Part shown: one piece after another, positions 22,693 through 34,140 of the stretch
Position numbering within the stretch: position 1 is the stretch's first letter
How the letters are laid out: every line of letters starts with the position of its first letter
From: Manduca sexta
Taxonomy: Eukaryota; Arthropoda; Insecta; Lepidoptera; Sphingidae
DNA: 64,000 bases
Assembly: GCF_014839805.1 (NCBI RefSeq)
Contig: NC_051129.1
Span: forward strand, 13,954,920 to 14,018,919
Direction: 5' to 3'
Notes under the pieces: model-generated
Seen by the model: only the letters and a program-made list of their open reading frames with translations
What the model was told of the DNA's origin: nothing
Databases searched by the model: none
Program-made: the position numbers and the translations under genes

Positions 22693-22880
22693 CTTATTAG
22701 TGTATTTATATATTTTTTATACATCTATATATTTATATATGCGAGTATGTCGTTTTTACATTTGTTTACTATTACTCTTTTTATGTGTTTTTCACTTTCA
22801 TTTATTACGCACCTGCTTCCGTCCTCTCTACACCGCCCCAAAGTTGACTGGCATGGCATTAAGTTCGCCTGAAAATAAAT
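22693..22880 (+). mobile_element. LINE 3' untranslated region and tail
   Basis: Continues from the polymerase remnant. It ends in aataaataaataaaag, the same terminal pattern as at 16850. Confidence 0.65.
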
Positions 22881-22915
22881 AAATAAAAGTAATCTTTAAA
22901 ATTTGCAAACGTAGC

Positions 22916-23038
22916 GTGGGACGCCCTCTGGCCAGATGGCGGGACGACTTACACAAGAGAGCCGGAAGCGACTGGATGCATAAAGCAGCAGACCGGGCTC
23001 TGTGGCGTACCTTGGGAGAGACCTGTGTCCAGCAGTAG
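22916..23038 (+). pseudogene. RTE-type LINE, last 40 codons of the polymerase
   Basis: An open frame of 40 codons plus stop. It reads GRPLARWRDDLHKRAG, then DWMHKAADRALWRTLGE and TCVQQ-stop. The pattern GRP..RW.DDL...AG..W...A.DR..W..LGE..VQQ is the C-terminal end of RTE-clade reverse transcriptases in insects. A GATGAT-like 3' tail (aatgataatgatggtg) follows, as is usual for this clade. Everything upstream is missing, so this is a 5'-truncated insertion, but the surviving piece has no stop or frameshift, suggesting recent arrival. Confidence 0.85.
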
Positions 23039-23971
23039 ACTACAACGGAATGATAATGATGGTGAATCTTTAAGAAAGGGAATAAAAATTACATAGAGAT
23101 ATAAAAGTGGTAACCACAATAATACGTTATGACTTTTAAGTAGGACTGAAGAGGAAACAGCAAAGGGAAGCTGAGTTATCGGGTTCCAATTCTTATCGTT
23201 AAATTCGCGGAGAATCTTAACAATACGGAAAATAACAGGTCAACAGGGAAACCCGTAACATGGCCGATTATTAGCAAATGTAACGTAAAAACAGCCAATT
23301 AATTCCTAATGAGATTTTTTATCGGCGACGCGGCCCGGATGTAGCAACGATACAGAAACCGCAGCCTTCCTGCCTTATCGACAGGAATCCCGTGGGTAAC
23401 TTACGGGAACGGACCCGCTAATAATGGGATCGTAAACCTTTGGTTCCTTGATCTTGGGCTTAGTGACGTAATGGGAAATGCGGATCATATAATTCTTAAG
23501 GGATGAAGGAGTTATATCAGGTCTTTCTCTGGGAGTCTTGTTCTAAAAAAAAAGTATTCTACCGTATTGCATTAACCAACTAGTGTTTAGAATAAGGTGC
23601 GTAATACCATGCAGTTGTTGCATTTAATTATTAACTATTGTTTCCAATAAGGACGATAATATCATGCAGTTATTTGTAGTGCTGTTTATGATCATTGGTG
23701 CTTCAAATCAGTCCAGTTTGCTCATCCTTTCAGTCAAATTTGAAAAAATCCCGAAGTCGCAGAGGATTACGTAAAAACTTCATAAATACATTAAGCATCC
23801 AACACTATTGTTCTGACTAAAAGATAAACTAGGTTGAAGGACAAATTTTACTTTGCCGTTTGATTTCTAGAAACGGCTATGGTACTAATCGCAAATAATA
23901 AGTTTGTAGTAATAAATTCGTTTTTTTTTTTTGGGTTATTAAGGTACGTATTTATGGTTTCCAGATTTGTT
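23039..23971. other. Non-coding, with a GC-richer island at ~23305-23480
   Basis: After the RTE tail the sequence is AT-rich, except for a repeat-free GC-richer part around 23305-23480. No open frame of note. Confidence 0.35.
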
Positions 23972-24048
23972 TTACATGTGCTAGAAAACATTGTTTTTAC
24001 ATGTGCTGTAAAACATTGTTTTTACATGTGCTGTAAAACATTGTTTTT
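23972..24048. repeat. Three tandem 25-bp units
   Basis: catgtgctgtaaaacattg repeats at 23975, 24000 and 24025 (period 25), with one base change in the first unit. Confidence 0.9.
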
Positions 24049-24107
24049 TAGGCAACTTTCATGATTCTAGGGTAACGTGAGGTACTACAGGTTTTGATTC
24101 CCTTGTG

Positions 24108-24312
24108 AAATTGCAAAATATCTGAAAATATGTGACATAAACGATCATAGATTTTGATCGCGTTTTCTCAGTTGTATGAGACTTGAGTGTTTTATATAAA
24201 TTTCAACTCGATGTATCTACGAGTTCCTGAGAAAAAGGGTCTTGACAGACAGACAGATAATAAAATGATCCTATAACGGTTCCTTTTGAGGAAAAGAACT
24301 CTAAAAAAATAT
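24108..24312 (+). repeat. Dispersed repeat with gggtcttgacagacagacag motif
   Basis: The sequence around gagttcctgagaaaaagggt, cttgacagacagacag and gatcctataacggttcc is a pattern I associate with a repeat common in insect genomes. Only one copy is in this window, so the call rests on recognition alone. Confidence 0.45.
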
Positions 24313-24934
24313 ATCATTTTGGGTTTAATAAAAAGATATTTGTCTGGTGAACAACATTGAATGATTATGTTGTTATAAGGTTATTCCCACGGGACAGGGG
24401 AGGAATATTCCTTCCCTATATAACATTCCTGTCCGCAGAAATAAAGCTAAAAATCATGTGAGTATGTAGTGTATATTTTCCTGGATTTTATCGTCGACGG
24501 GCTAAATTGTTAGCATGAAGATTTTTTTTACTGTTATTTTTTATTTAATTAAAGCAGTCTATTAATAAATACCTATATTTCTTGACGATAAGTTCATTAC
24601 GTAGAGTAAACATTAGCATTAATTGAAATATAAACTATATAGGTTCATAAATAAAGGCAAATATACTATCCTGTTAGCAGTTATGATCGTATTTTGAACT
24701 CTTTGGAACGTACATTGCAAATAAAATAAGTTTTTTTTTATTTTAATAATTGTTTCCCTATTACGGATATTATTGTAGGTAATTGTGAGGTGATTCATAA
24801 CTATTAGTCTGCAGGTCTTCTGCAATAATACCGCAAAATTCTATGAGTCACTGATATATTAGTGTTCATACCTGGTGATTAAAAATGTCAACAAATACAT
24901 TGTCCACACTATCAGGTAAACAAACTATATAATA

Positions 24935-25238
24935 TTAGCCCTGTATTGTATCCTGTCCCACTGCTGGGCATGGACCTCCTCTACTATTGGGATTAGGTCT
25001 TCTACGCTGGGCTAATGCGGATTGGTAGACTTAACACACCCTCGAAAATTCCTATATAGAATTTCTAAGGTATGCAGGTTTCCTCTCAATGTTTTCCTTC
25101 ACCGTTAAAGCAAGCGATAATTAACAAAGAATACACACATAATTTCAGAAAAGTTAAAGATGTGTGCTGTTGGGTTTCGAACCTGCGGACATTCGTCTCT
25201 GCAGTCAGTTTCACACCCAACTAGGCTACCGCTCAACA
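24935..25238 (-). mobile_element. SINE-A, full length
   Basis: On the minus strand the head agcggtagcctagttgggtg and B-box-like caggttcgaaacc give a tRNA-like promoter. The body carries cgcttgctttaacggtgaag and a 3' end with gtagaggaggtccatgc. The right part of this element is where the duplicated block A1 begins (25138), because the A2 copy starts inside it directly after the assembly gap. Confidence 0.85.
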
Positions 25239-25412
25239 AACAAACTAATACAATAAAAATGATGATTGCGGTGATATCTGGAATTGGAGTGCAGATCTTA
25301 ATACAATCTTTAAGGGGAGATGTTTTCTAATCACACCTTCACGAAACACCCACGTAACAGCCGATAAATGGTATGCAATAGAAACTTCAAGAAGGGTAAC
25401 ATTTGTTTTGAA

Positions 25413-25627
25413 ACTACCTTTTGCTCGCAGCTCCGCCCGCGTAAGAAAGTTTTTCCGTGATAAAAGTCCCGCTTTATATTTTCCCGAGATAAAGAGTAGC
25501 ATATAGCACTCAGGATTTATTTAGCTTTCTACTAGTGAAAGATTTTTTAAAATCGGTTCAGTAGTTCCAGAAATGACCCCTTACAAACATAATTAGAAAC
25601 TTTAGCTCTTTAGAATATTGGTATAGA
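25413..25627 (-). mobile_element. Non-autonomous Helitron
   Basis: Reads ctcgcagctccgcccgcg near the plus-strand left end (the inverted GC hairpin) and ggtatagag at the right. Internal gttcagtagttccag matches the family. Its A2 copy is at 49660-49874. Confidence 0.7.
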
Positions 25628-25852
25628 GTTATGTTACTCACAGCTCCGGTAGCGTGAAGTCCTTTTACAGAAGTATACATTCTTATTCGGGATAAAAATA
25701 TCCGATATATTAATCTTGGACGTGCGATCTATATTGATTTATTTTATTTCGGTGGCCCATAGCTATCAATAACCAACAAGTATAGGAAATGAACACAATA
25801 GATAAGCCAACTACAAGCCACTGCAGTTACTAATATATGCATATAACGTAAT

Positions 25853-26130
25853 AACAGCAGCCCTCTGTCTTAATACTGGGCATGGGCCTCCTCTATTACT
25901 GACAGCGATTAGGCCTTGGTTCACCACGCTGGCCCAGTGCGGTTGTCAGACTTCACGTACCTTCAAAATTCTTATGGAGAGCTTCTTAGGAGTGCAGGGC
26001 TCACGATGTACGAGGGTATGTGAAGTCTATCAACCCGAACTAGGCCGGCGTGATGGACTAAGGCCTAAATCCTCTCAGTGGTAGACTATGCCCGTACCCA
26101 TCAGTGGACAGTGATAATACAGGCTATTAT
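25853..26130. mobile_element. Two SINE-A 3' halves in inverted arrangement
   Basis: The left half (25853-~25990) is SINE-A 3' sequence in minus orientation (gggcatgggcctcctctatt, then cacgctggcccagtgcgg). The right half (~26010-26130) repeats the same part in plus orientation (gaactaggccggcgtgatgg, then ggactaaggcc). A2 copy at 50350-50620. Confidence 0.7.
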
Positions 26131-26189
26131 TATTGTATTTATTAGAGCTATCATTATAGTGTTTTAGGAATATTTGAAGCAGGAAGGGT

Positions 26190-26405
26190 TTTTCACACGT
26201 GCGAAGCCGCGAGATTGACCTAGTGATGACATAAAAGTTTGTCAAGACGTTTGTATTTTCGTTAGAAGTAAACGCAAAAACCACCGAACGGATTTGGATG
26301 AAATTTGGCATACGGATAGACCATATCCTTAAACGTATAATAAAGGCTACTTAAATCCCGAAAAATACACAGTTGGTCTAAAACCGGGACTTTCCCGCGA
26401 GCGAG
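26190..26405 (+). mobile_element. Old Helitron remnants
   Basis: A GC hairpin end (cacacgtgcgaagccgcg) at ~26196-26214, then a second element with caccgaacggatttggatg and ataggacc-like spacing to a decayed cccgcgagcgag. Both are eroded. Confidence 0.5.
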
Positions 26406-26484
26406 TTATACTTAATTATATAAAGCAAACACTCCAGTAACGTCAATTGGTTTTGATTCGAAAGTCGCACCAATCAGATACGTA

Positions 26485-26666
26485 CAGTCACCCACATAAG
26501 CAGCTGAACATCATCAAAACTTATAAAAACACTTTTGTGTTCTTACCATTTTTTTTTTTCACAAAAAAGAGGGTATTACTTCACACGAAGAAAAATGTTA
26601 CAATTAAACTTCACGTCTAGGCGTTTTGAAGGGTTGAATTTGATAAGCTATTTTTGTGGCTGACTG
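26485..26666. mobile_element. Tc1/mariner-like MITE, 182 bp
   Basis: Left end cagtcacccacataagcagc, right end the reverse complement of cagtcagccacaaaaatagc, with TA at 26483-26484 and 26667-26668. Same family as 13213-13413. A2 copy at 50982-51161. The minus-strand frame 26604-26804 overlaps its right end. Confidence 0.85.
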
Positions 26667-27185
26667 TACAATACATGTTAAGTATACGCAGTCGTAAATA
26701 ACCAGCGCGTGAGGCAGGTCAGCGTTCCAATGGAGCTGGTCCAATGAACGAATGAGACGCCTCTTGGGTCCGGGTGGTTCGCGCCTCGGAAAATAAATTA
26801 TCAAACAATCCTAAACCTAATTTATTTATTTATTAAGTTTACAATCAATCATACACCGTTACGTACTAAAATATACAAAGAACTACAGAAATTAGTTTCT
26901 CTAGACTAAGGTCTAAGTAAATGATTGTTATTAATTTGAGGTTTTGCTTTTGTAGAATTCTTCACGTACAGGATTTTCGGCTTTAAAAGTATCGTATTTC
27001 TAGTGTTTATACAATGGCATTATCACCACATATTACATGTTAGGTTAAACATTGAAGCGTTATATTATGAACTGAACTTGGAAAACAAAAACTCGATCAA
27101 TCTAAAACAGATTTTTTTTACCTCCGTATTCACCCCCATATGTAATCAGTCTCTTATTCTACTACTAGACCAATCGATCAATCCC
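26667..27185. other. Non-coding, nothing recognised
   Basis: Shared with A2. The frame 27003-27188 is short and without domains. Confidence 0.35.
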
Positions 27186-27371
27186 TAAATATTAAAAAAC
27201 AAAACCCTCGCCATGTCTGTATGTATGAACGCGATAAACTCAAAAACTACTGAACGGATTTCAATGAAATTTGGTACGGAGATAGTTTAAAATTCTGAGA
27301 TGGACATTAGCTACTTTTTATCCCGAGAAATATATAGATTCATGCGGACGCAACAGCGAAGAAACATTAGT
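27186..27371 (+). mobile_element. Helitron, eroded
   Basis: Contains actactgaacggatttcaat, a tacggagatagtttaaaattc stretch and tatcccgagaaatatatag, ending before acattagtac. Boundaries approximate. A2 copy at about 51727-51912. Confidence 0.6.
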
Positions 27372-27447
27372 ACACAATAAACTAGTAATTAAAAAGATAC
27401 TCATTGTATAAATCTATCTACTATATAATTATTATTTTTTTCATTTG

Positions 27448-27590
27448 CTTTAATGACGAGTCGAGCTTGCAGTTCGTCTGATGACAATCGATACGACCGA
27501 CCAATAACAATGAATTAATGAGTCTTTTCATATCTGTTTAATCACAAAGGCTGCAATCGCAGGACGAAAGCACCACAGCCTTAAGATGCC
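27448..27590 (+). repeat. Family E fragment
   Basis: tgacgagtcgagcttgcagt and gatacgaccgacca match the start of family E. The remainder is eroded. A2 copy at 51987-52130. Confidence 0.5.
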
Positions 27591-28410
27591 CCCCACTAAT
27601 TTATTGATTTACTCTGTCGTTCGTGCGCATGATTCATAACAGCGTCTGCGGACGGCGCGGAGTAATCACTGTCTTCCCACATCGCGATGGTTGCAAGTTG
27701 GTAGTTTGTGACCATGGGATTGTGTTGGTTTTTTTGGGTTAACAGCGTATATTATTTTATTTTTATTACATTCATATTTAAGTTTGTATCATCAAGCCTT
27801 TTCTCCTTTTCTGGAATAGGCAGAGGTCTTGCATTTGAAAAAGTGTGTCGAGTTGACCCAACTCTGGAGTAGTATAGTTCGTGTTTTGCCTCTGTGAGAT
27901 TATTTGTCTTCAAAAACAGCGAAAAAATATTTCTAACTGATAAGTAACTATTAGTAAGATAATACTAAGATCATTCTTTGAAACATCTTAGATTTATTAC
28001 AATACTCTGACACGCATTTACCAAGATAGATAATAGATCATTCCTAGACCATTCAGGTACCAGCGTGGGAGGGGATACGGATAGGTAATAGGCTGACCTT
28101 TTACTATAGTAGGATGTCTGGAAAGTTTAATTGGTTCCGTATAAAATTATGTTTTGTGTAGTTGTAATAAATGCGTGGGCTTGACAAGGAATTGATGTGG
28201 GAATTGCTTACATTCCGCGCGTGGCTTTGGTTGTGGAATCGCTAATAAGTCGCCTTTAATAGATTTTTAGTAAAGAATAGTTGACTGTGAGTTTAAGTTT
28301 AACTCGGTATAAGGAGATTATTCTTCAGGGCATATTCGCTGCCGCGCTATTACGGAATAAGGAATAGATAACATGTCTCTAAGGATTCCGTGTTTAGTTC
28401 TATTTTTTTA
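27591..28410. other. Non-coding, nothing recognised
   Basis: Includes a SINE-C-tail-like ataggcagaggtcttgc near 27815. Otherwise AT-rich. Confidence 0.35.
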
Positions 28411-28640
28411 TTGTACGGCCACGGCAATGTGACCCCTATGATAAGTGGAGTAAGGTCCAATTGAATGTCGACTGACAAAAGATAATTGACACAATTATGC
28501 AGGCCTCTTGGAACCAAATATACACAGGCTGATCCTGAAACGCGACAAACTGGCTTGGGCCATTATGGGGGGTTTTAACACCTTGTGTGCAGCGGTCGCT
28601 ATCCGGGCGGATATAGATAATATCCTACCACCAGTAATTA
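28411..28640 (-). repeat. Dispersed repeat family B, long copy
   Basis: Reverse complement of 39365-39650, including the extra part cgctatccgggcggatata. Most of it (from ~28465) is missing in A2, along with ~300 bp downstream. The open frame 28508-28768 lies mostly within it. Confidence 0.75.
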
Positions 28641-30033
28641 GAAACGGTCAAGTCGATTTATTAGTTATATGTTACTTATCGAAGTCTTATTACTACTGTG
28701 ACGATCAAAAATTGCCACGTCGATTCCTTAGTTATGTGTTTCTTAACGACGTGTTATTAATAATGTGACGTGTAATGAAGTTCTTAAATTCGGAAAAAAA
28801 TCCGTTTGATTCCAAATTGTCTTAGTAAATATGTTTAACATACATATCGTTTTGTAAATTAGTAACATGCATAATTTACTATCTTCGTAGTATGTACTGA
28901 AAGTCCTTTTTAATTAATTTTATTGTTTTGACTGCAATTTCTTTTTATGAACTTAAGTAAAAAGTTATAAGCCAGTAATAATGACCACACTGTGAAAAAC
29001 AAACAATATTCTACTTTTAAAAAGTTGTGTGTTCGAAATTCGAACCGACACGTTGTTCAAATTCCACTAAAAACCTGAAATTGTACTGAAATCGCATTAT
29101 CGTATTTCACAAAGTAAACATTCCTAACTATTGTAAAACTTAATGCGACACCGCTTCTCCTGTTACGTGCAATTCCGTCATTCGTTTTTTTTTTACCTTT
29201 TTCTACTGTTTTGCCATCTGCGCCAATCGATTTTAGGTCTTATGCTTTTGTATCTAAGTGCATTTTTGTGTGATTCGCTCTTGTATATAGGATGTTTTGA
29301 TTTTGTGTATAGATAGTAACGGCATTTTTTTGCACACGTAATTTATAGTTTTAAAATACGATATAATTTTATTGTATTATTTAAGTACTTGTAGGAGCGA
29401 CCTGGTCTCTCAGACATTGTAGGGTTATACTACAAAATTGGATTTATAACTGATAAACTAAACAGAAATATCATTTCCAAATCTGATCAAAATATAAAAA
29501 TTTTCATCCGTAATTTGAACAGAAATAAAATTGCTGACAAAAGTTAGTCCCTTATCGTTCGATATTGACAGACAGCCTTTGAAAATTCGGACCCCGAGAG
29601 ACGCTGGGGGAGCCTAATATGGTAAATTCACCTTTGCAACTATCGATGATTTTAATTAAATTTCCAACCTTTGCCTGCGTATCCTTACTAGAAGACCGGG
29701 TCGTGTGGGAAGCTCAATGTTTCAAAAATATAACCAGTTTAAAATGATCTCTTTGGTGTTTGCTAACGAGTATTAAGAAGGTATCTTCCTGCTTTCATAT
29801 TTTGAAAATAACCTGAAAAGATAACCTGCCTTTAGAAATAGAATGTACCAATACACAAAGGGTTACTACCTAGCAATCGAACTCGGAACCTCTCAGAAGT
29901 ACTGGAATTGTCCCAGAAGTTTATTTTTTATAGACCAGCAAGAAAGTAAGTGAATCACCTCGTAATCTCCATAATTGACAACCTTCTTTAGTCGAGATCA
30001 CATACATAATACACTACGTAGATGTATGGACTA
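28641..30033. other. AT-rich DNA, nothing recognised
   Basis: 1.4 kb without repeat or gene recognised. The A2 copy lacks about the first 300 bp. Confidence 0.4.
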
Positions 30034-30282
30034 TGACTGCTTTAGTGGAGTAGATGTATTGCGTACGTGTAATGACAGCCTTCGGAGCGCCCGGGTTCAA
30101 ATCCCAGGTCGAGCAAAGTGATACCGGATTTTATGCTCAGTATCAGCCCGGAGTCTGGATTCTGTGTTCGATAAGGCGATATGCTCAACCGCCATCACAT
30201 CATGGGACGGAATACGCTTAACGAAGAATGGGTATCGTCCTCTGTCTACATTTCGGGGAAAAGGCGTGATGTGTTTGTTTTT
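30034..30282 (+). mobile_element. SINE-C, tRNA-derived
   Basis: Body markers tatcagcccggagtctgg, gcgatatgctcaaccgcc and catcacatcatgggacgg match 16061-16315. The B-box region is gggttcaaatccc. The head is mutated (tttagtggagtagatg). In A2 this head forms a perfect 17-bp inverted repeat. Open frames 30097-30402 (minus) and 30164-30409 (plus) are SINE sequence. Confidence 0.85.
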
Positions 30283-30971
30283 TTTTAATAGGTCTAAACG
30301 CCTTATAGAAACTTTTTTCTGCGTGTGCCGTGACGTATTATACTTCATTGGGTTTTTGTCTAGTGTTTTTGTAGTACGTATCCTCAAAACATCGTGTTGC
30401 AAAATTTAAACGTACTCGAACCCTCGACCTCTCGTTTCTCAACCGGACTTGCCTACGTCACAATGCGCAGAAGCTGTCCATTTAGTAAATAACGTGATTT
30501 TTTCCTAGAATTTACCAACAATGTACTATGTATTAGCATAAGTCGACTCAAGGATTTCACTTTGGACGCAATCGCAAGTCTTTAGTTGTTACGCGCTACG
30601 AGAAAACATGTTACTACATGTATAATTATTTTAAAATATAGTAAAACGAACAATAAGGCTGTAGGGGAATCAGTACTCTAACAAACCATTCGAGTGGACA
30701 CGACTTGACTTTTCGAAGATGGTACTTTGTATACCTACCTCCGATATTCTTATGAAAAGTACTGATGACACACACATAGTACAGATGTCCTTACTTTATA
30801 TTCTTTTGTCATTAAATGTATTACAAAGAATATGTAAATAATCTCTCTATCACATTTCGTCTTTGAAATTAACATCTCACAACCGTAAAATCACATTAAA
30901 ATATTTAATACCCGAATCAAAACCTTTATAGGCACGATATGTCATCAGATAAGTATCGTAAAATAATTCCC
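30283..30971. other. Non-coding, locally variable between copies
   Basis: No gene recognised. Between ~30705 and 30845 the A1 and A2 versions differ strongly, although the flanks are nearly identical. Confidence 0.4.
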
Positions 30972-31145
30972 AACGGCGCGGTACATGTAATTTTGACACC
31001 TGGCAACACAGAGTAATTGCGCGCGTCGTACTCGTTCCAAGATGGCGGCCGTCGTCTGGAGGTCAGGGGGACTGGTTCCCGTCCCTTTGTTCTGTTTTTG
31101 CGTTGTACCCTGACCTACCTTTGTGATTTATTGAAGCTAGGGAGC
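30972..31145 (+). promoter_or_regulatory. CpG-rich island with a YY1-like site; possible 5' exon
   Basis: A repeat-free, GC-richer island. aagatggcggcc at 31039-31050 is an exact YY1/Pho-type core (AANATGGCGGC), which in animals often marks the start of housekeeping genes. The ATG within it opens a 23-codon frame (MAAVVWRS..., hydrophobic end) that stops in ccctga. A splice donor could lie at ag|gtcagg (~31060). I cannot link it to a known gene. The A2 copy at 55060-55233 is near-identical. Confidence 0.25.
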
Positions 31146-31262
31146 CAGACTATTCAATAGCTATTCAATTTACAGTTGCCATGCCGCTTGGTTCGTGAGG
31201 ATATCATGTCAGAAGCGCCAAGGCATATAAATATATTAATGTCGAATAAAAAACACTAGTCA

Positions 31263-31624
31263 TATAGTATGACGATCAAGCGGCGATAGCCTAGTTGGGT
31301 GTGGAACGGACTGCCGAGACGAATGTCCGCAGGTTCAAATCCCAAGGGCACACACCTCTGACTTTTCTAAAAAAAAAATCATGTGTGTATTCTTTGTGAA
31401 TTTATCGTTCGCTTTAACGGTCAAGGAAAACGTCGTGAGGAAACCTGCACATCTGAGAAGTTCTCTATAGGAATTTCGCAGGTGTGTGAAGTCTACCAAT
31501 CCGCACTAGGCCAGCGTGGTGTACTAAGGCCTAATCCCTCTCTGTAGTAGAGGAGGCCCGTGCTCAGCAGTGGGCAAGTATATAATACAGGCCTGATATT
31601 ATTATTATTATTGTATAGTATGAC
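31263..31624 (+). mobile_element. SINE-A, full length, with 11-bp target duplication
   Basis: tatagtatgac flanks the element at 31263-31273 and 31614-31624, the expected signature of retroposition. Head: gcggcgatagcctagttggg, B-box caggttcaaatccc. Tail: gaggaggcccgtgctcagca, then (att)n. The best-preserved SINE-A in the window. Confidence 0.92.
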
Positions 31625-32529
31625 ACCTAAGCTCGTTATGAGATTCTGGGACTGATTTCAACATCTAGAAGGGAAACCAAAATTACTTAAGGTAGTATTC
31701 AATTCCAAAATTGATTTACCCAGGTTTAGAAATTTAAATTAGTATGCTATGGGTCAGACTGGGTAATATATTGTGTAAGATTAATATTTCTGTGCATCTC
31801 TTCTGGGATTTAACATAGTATGTTCCATACGCTGCTTAAAATTATTTGTAATAGAAGTAAAGAAAAAACACAACATCCATCTTACTCCGGGCAGATACTA
31901 AGTCGGACCTCTATTTGGAGAGATTCCCGCGGGAGGCATCCGATTTCATCACGAGCGGAGCAACAGGCTTCTACGTGTTTGAAAGATACTAAATTGTTAT
32001 TCGATAGATTATAGCGTGTGGAGTTTTCCATGTTTATGAGAAATACAGGTTAATATTCTATTCGATTTAATAATAGACAGTTGCGGAAGATTTTAATGAT
32101 TGCAAATTTGTTTTTTAGTATAGAATTTTATTTATTATAAATTATAAAGGTTAATTGAGCTATGTAGCCTGATACCAAATGAAAATTTTGAATAAATAAT
32201 AATAAACTAAGGATCATTTAGTTTTTGAAAAGTAGATAAATTTTTTGGTGCCCCCATGTTGCTCCGCAAGAAATACAGACCGGTTCCTACTGTTGCCTCT
32301 TGTATACTAGGGGTATTCTAGGAGGCACTAAAATCCAGCATAATTTTAATGACTATCGAGAAACACAACCTTTTTCGACAACTCAAATAGAACTATATTT
32401 GTATTTGCCGTCGAATGTCAAACAGGAACCACACCACGTGTGCGATGGTCAGCTACATTTACATTCACAAAAAAAAATGCGAAGAGTGAAAAAATTTCAC
32501 GCACGCGTTATGTAAACACTGCTTCGAGA
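31625..32529. other. Non-coding, nothing recognised
   Basis: Present in A1 and A2. Short frames at 31820-32014 and 32300-32515: the first is broken in A2 by a one-base change, so I do not call it a gene. Confidence 0.35.
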
Positions 32530-32650
32530 TAAACGGAGGCTGTGACGCCACTGACGTCACTGATAACGGGTGTTAAGGGATTCAGTGACGCTCCGATAAC
32601 TGCGGACCTCGCGGTTATCATCGTATTATCATTCGGTCAGTTTCATTCAT
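32530..32650. promoter_or_regulatory. CRE-containing segment, present three times in the window
   Basis: tgacgtca at 32552-32559 lies between related ctgtgacgcc and cagtgacgctcc motifs, with gataac and its inverse gttatc nearby. The segment occurs in A1, A2 (from ~56604) and A4 (from 59768). Regulatory role is inferred from motifs only. Confidence 0.25.
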
Positions 32651-33089
32651 TCATTATTTCAATGATTGTGTCACTCATTCATTGTCAGTGGTGATATAGT
32701 TGTGAATGAATCGTTTGATTGGATGTTATGTCTGGTTTAAGCCTACGTACTAGGTAATAAATTTTGTGTGGCCCATGACGTTGCCAAAGTGCAGCGTTGT
32801 GCAACAAATTGCGCAAGAAATGTTGTAATTAATTATTAATTATTGAGTAACATGGTTTTCAATTTATTAACTGACCTAATAAAGATAGATAATATCTTAA
32901 TGATAATAGCACATATTGCTCGAAGATAATAAATGCTTGTAAAAGCAACTATCAGTCACCAGCCACCACCCATAAAGAATTTAAAGAATAACACTACGTC
33001 GTGCTCTTGACCTGATAATAACCTGGCTACATATTCAGATTAACAAATAAAGAGAAAAAAAAAAAAAACAGAAGTTGCCTAATGTAACA

Positions 33090-33388
33090 ATAATATAAAG
33101 CTCTGTATACTGGCTCACTGCTGGTCACAGGCCTCCCCTACAACAGAGGGATTAGGCCTTAATCCACCACGCTGGCGGATTGACAGAATTCACATATCCT
33201 CAAAATTCTTACAGAGAGCTTCTCAAATATGCCGGTTTCCTAACAATGTTTTCCTTCACCGTTAAAGCAAGCGATGATACTCAAAAATGCACACATTACT
33301 TTAAAAAAGATAGGGAGAGCCCTTGGGTTTTGAAGCTACGACATTGGTCTCGGCAGCTCGTTCCTCTATCAACCAGGCTATCGCCGTA
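33090..33388 (-). mobile_element. SINE-A
   Basis: Markers in minus orientation: caggcctcccctacaac, ccaccacgctggcgg, ttccttcaccgttaaagc. The tRNA-like end near 33375 is ccaggctatcgccg. The A2 copy is cut at 58373; the A4 copy (60328-60626) is intact. Frames 33180-33389 and 33323-33541 lie in it. Confidence 0.8.
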
Positions 33389-34140
33389 ACGCTTATATTG
33401 TTTACTGGGAGTAGACAAATTTGTATTACCCACATAGAAGAATTCTCACATATACATATTTTGGTCGAAGCCAGTACCAAACTATTTCTATTATATCCTG
33501 TATACAGTTTTATGCAAAAAGGTAATTACATAAAAAGATAACATAATCAATAGATAAAAGTTCATAGGTTTTTTACGCGGAAACACTAGAGGAAAACGTT
33601 AAAGTCATGCAAGTTGTACGCGAAAACTGGTTTCGAATATGCTAATGTGAATTCTTAAGAAGTTCATAACGTCAATACTTATTTACTGTAGACAAACGTG
33701 TACGGGAGATTCCCATGCTTTTCTATATAATCTATTAATAAGATATATTTAAGTATATCATTTGTGACGCAGTTTGAGCTTGGAAATGTGAGTTTGGTCC
33801 TTGCAGCAAGACAAATCATTTTGATTGGCAAACATTCGTATTGCAAAGGATTTTTATACATCTGAATGAGAGACTCGCGCATCAAAAAGCTAAGTACCGT
33901 CCGTAATTAACAGCACTGATTCCTCTATGAAGCACTTCATGGTACAAATCTGTACTAGCTATTCTGAGACATATCAACTCTAAATATACTCTTGATATTT
34001 TTCCATTTAGAAACTGGTCCGTAGAAAAGTAAAACAAATTAGGCAGAACACGGCTAACAACTGCTACAGACGAATATAATTGAAACCTAGTGACAGAATA
34101 TCTGGTGACTCGGATAGAGCTATCGTACACTAGGCGAAAA
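33389..34140. other. AT-rich DNA, nothing recognised
   Basis: A minus-strand frame 33882-34190 (102 codons) is preserved in A4 but has no recognised domain and ends in repeat B. Confidence 0.35.

Noticed and set aside
30097..30402. 101-codon minus-strand frame, also present in A2
   Set aside because: It is SINE-C sequence in antisense; similarity to A2 is explained by the duplication.
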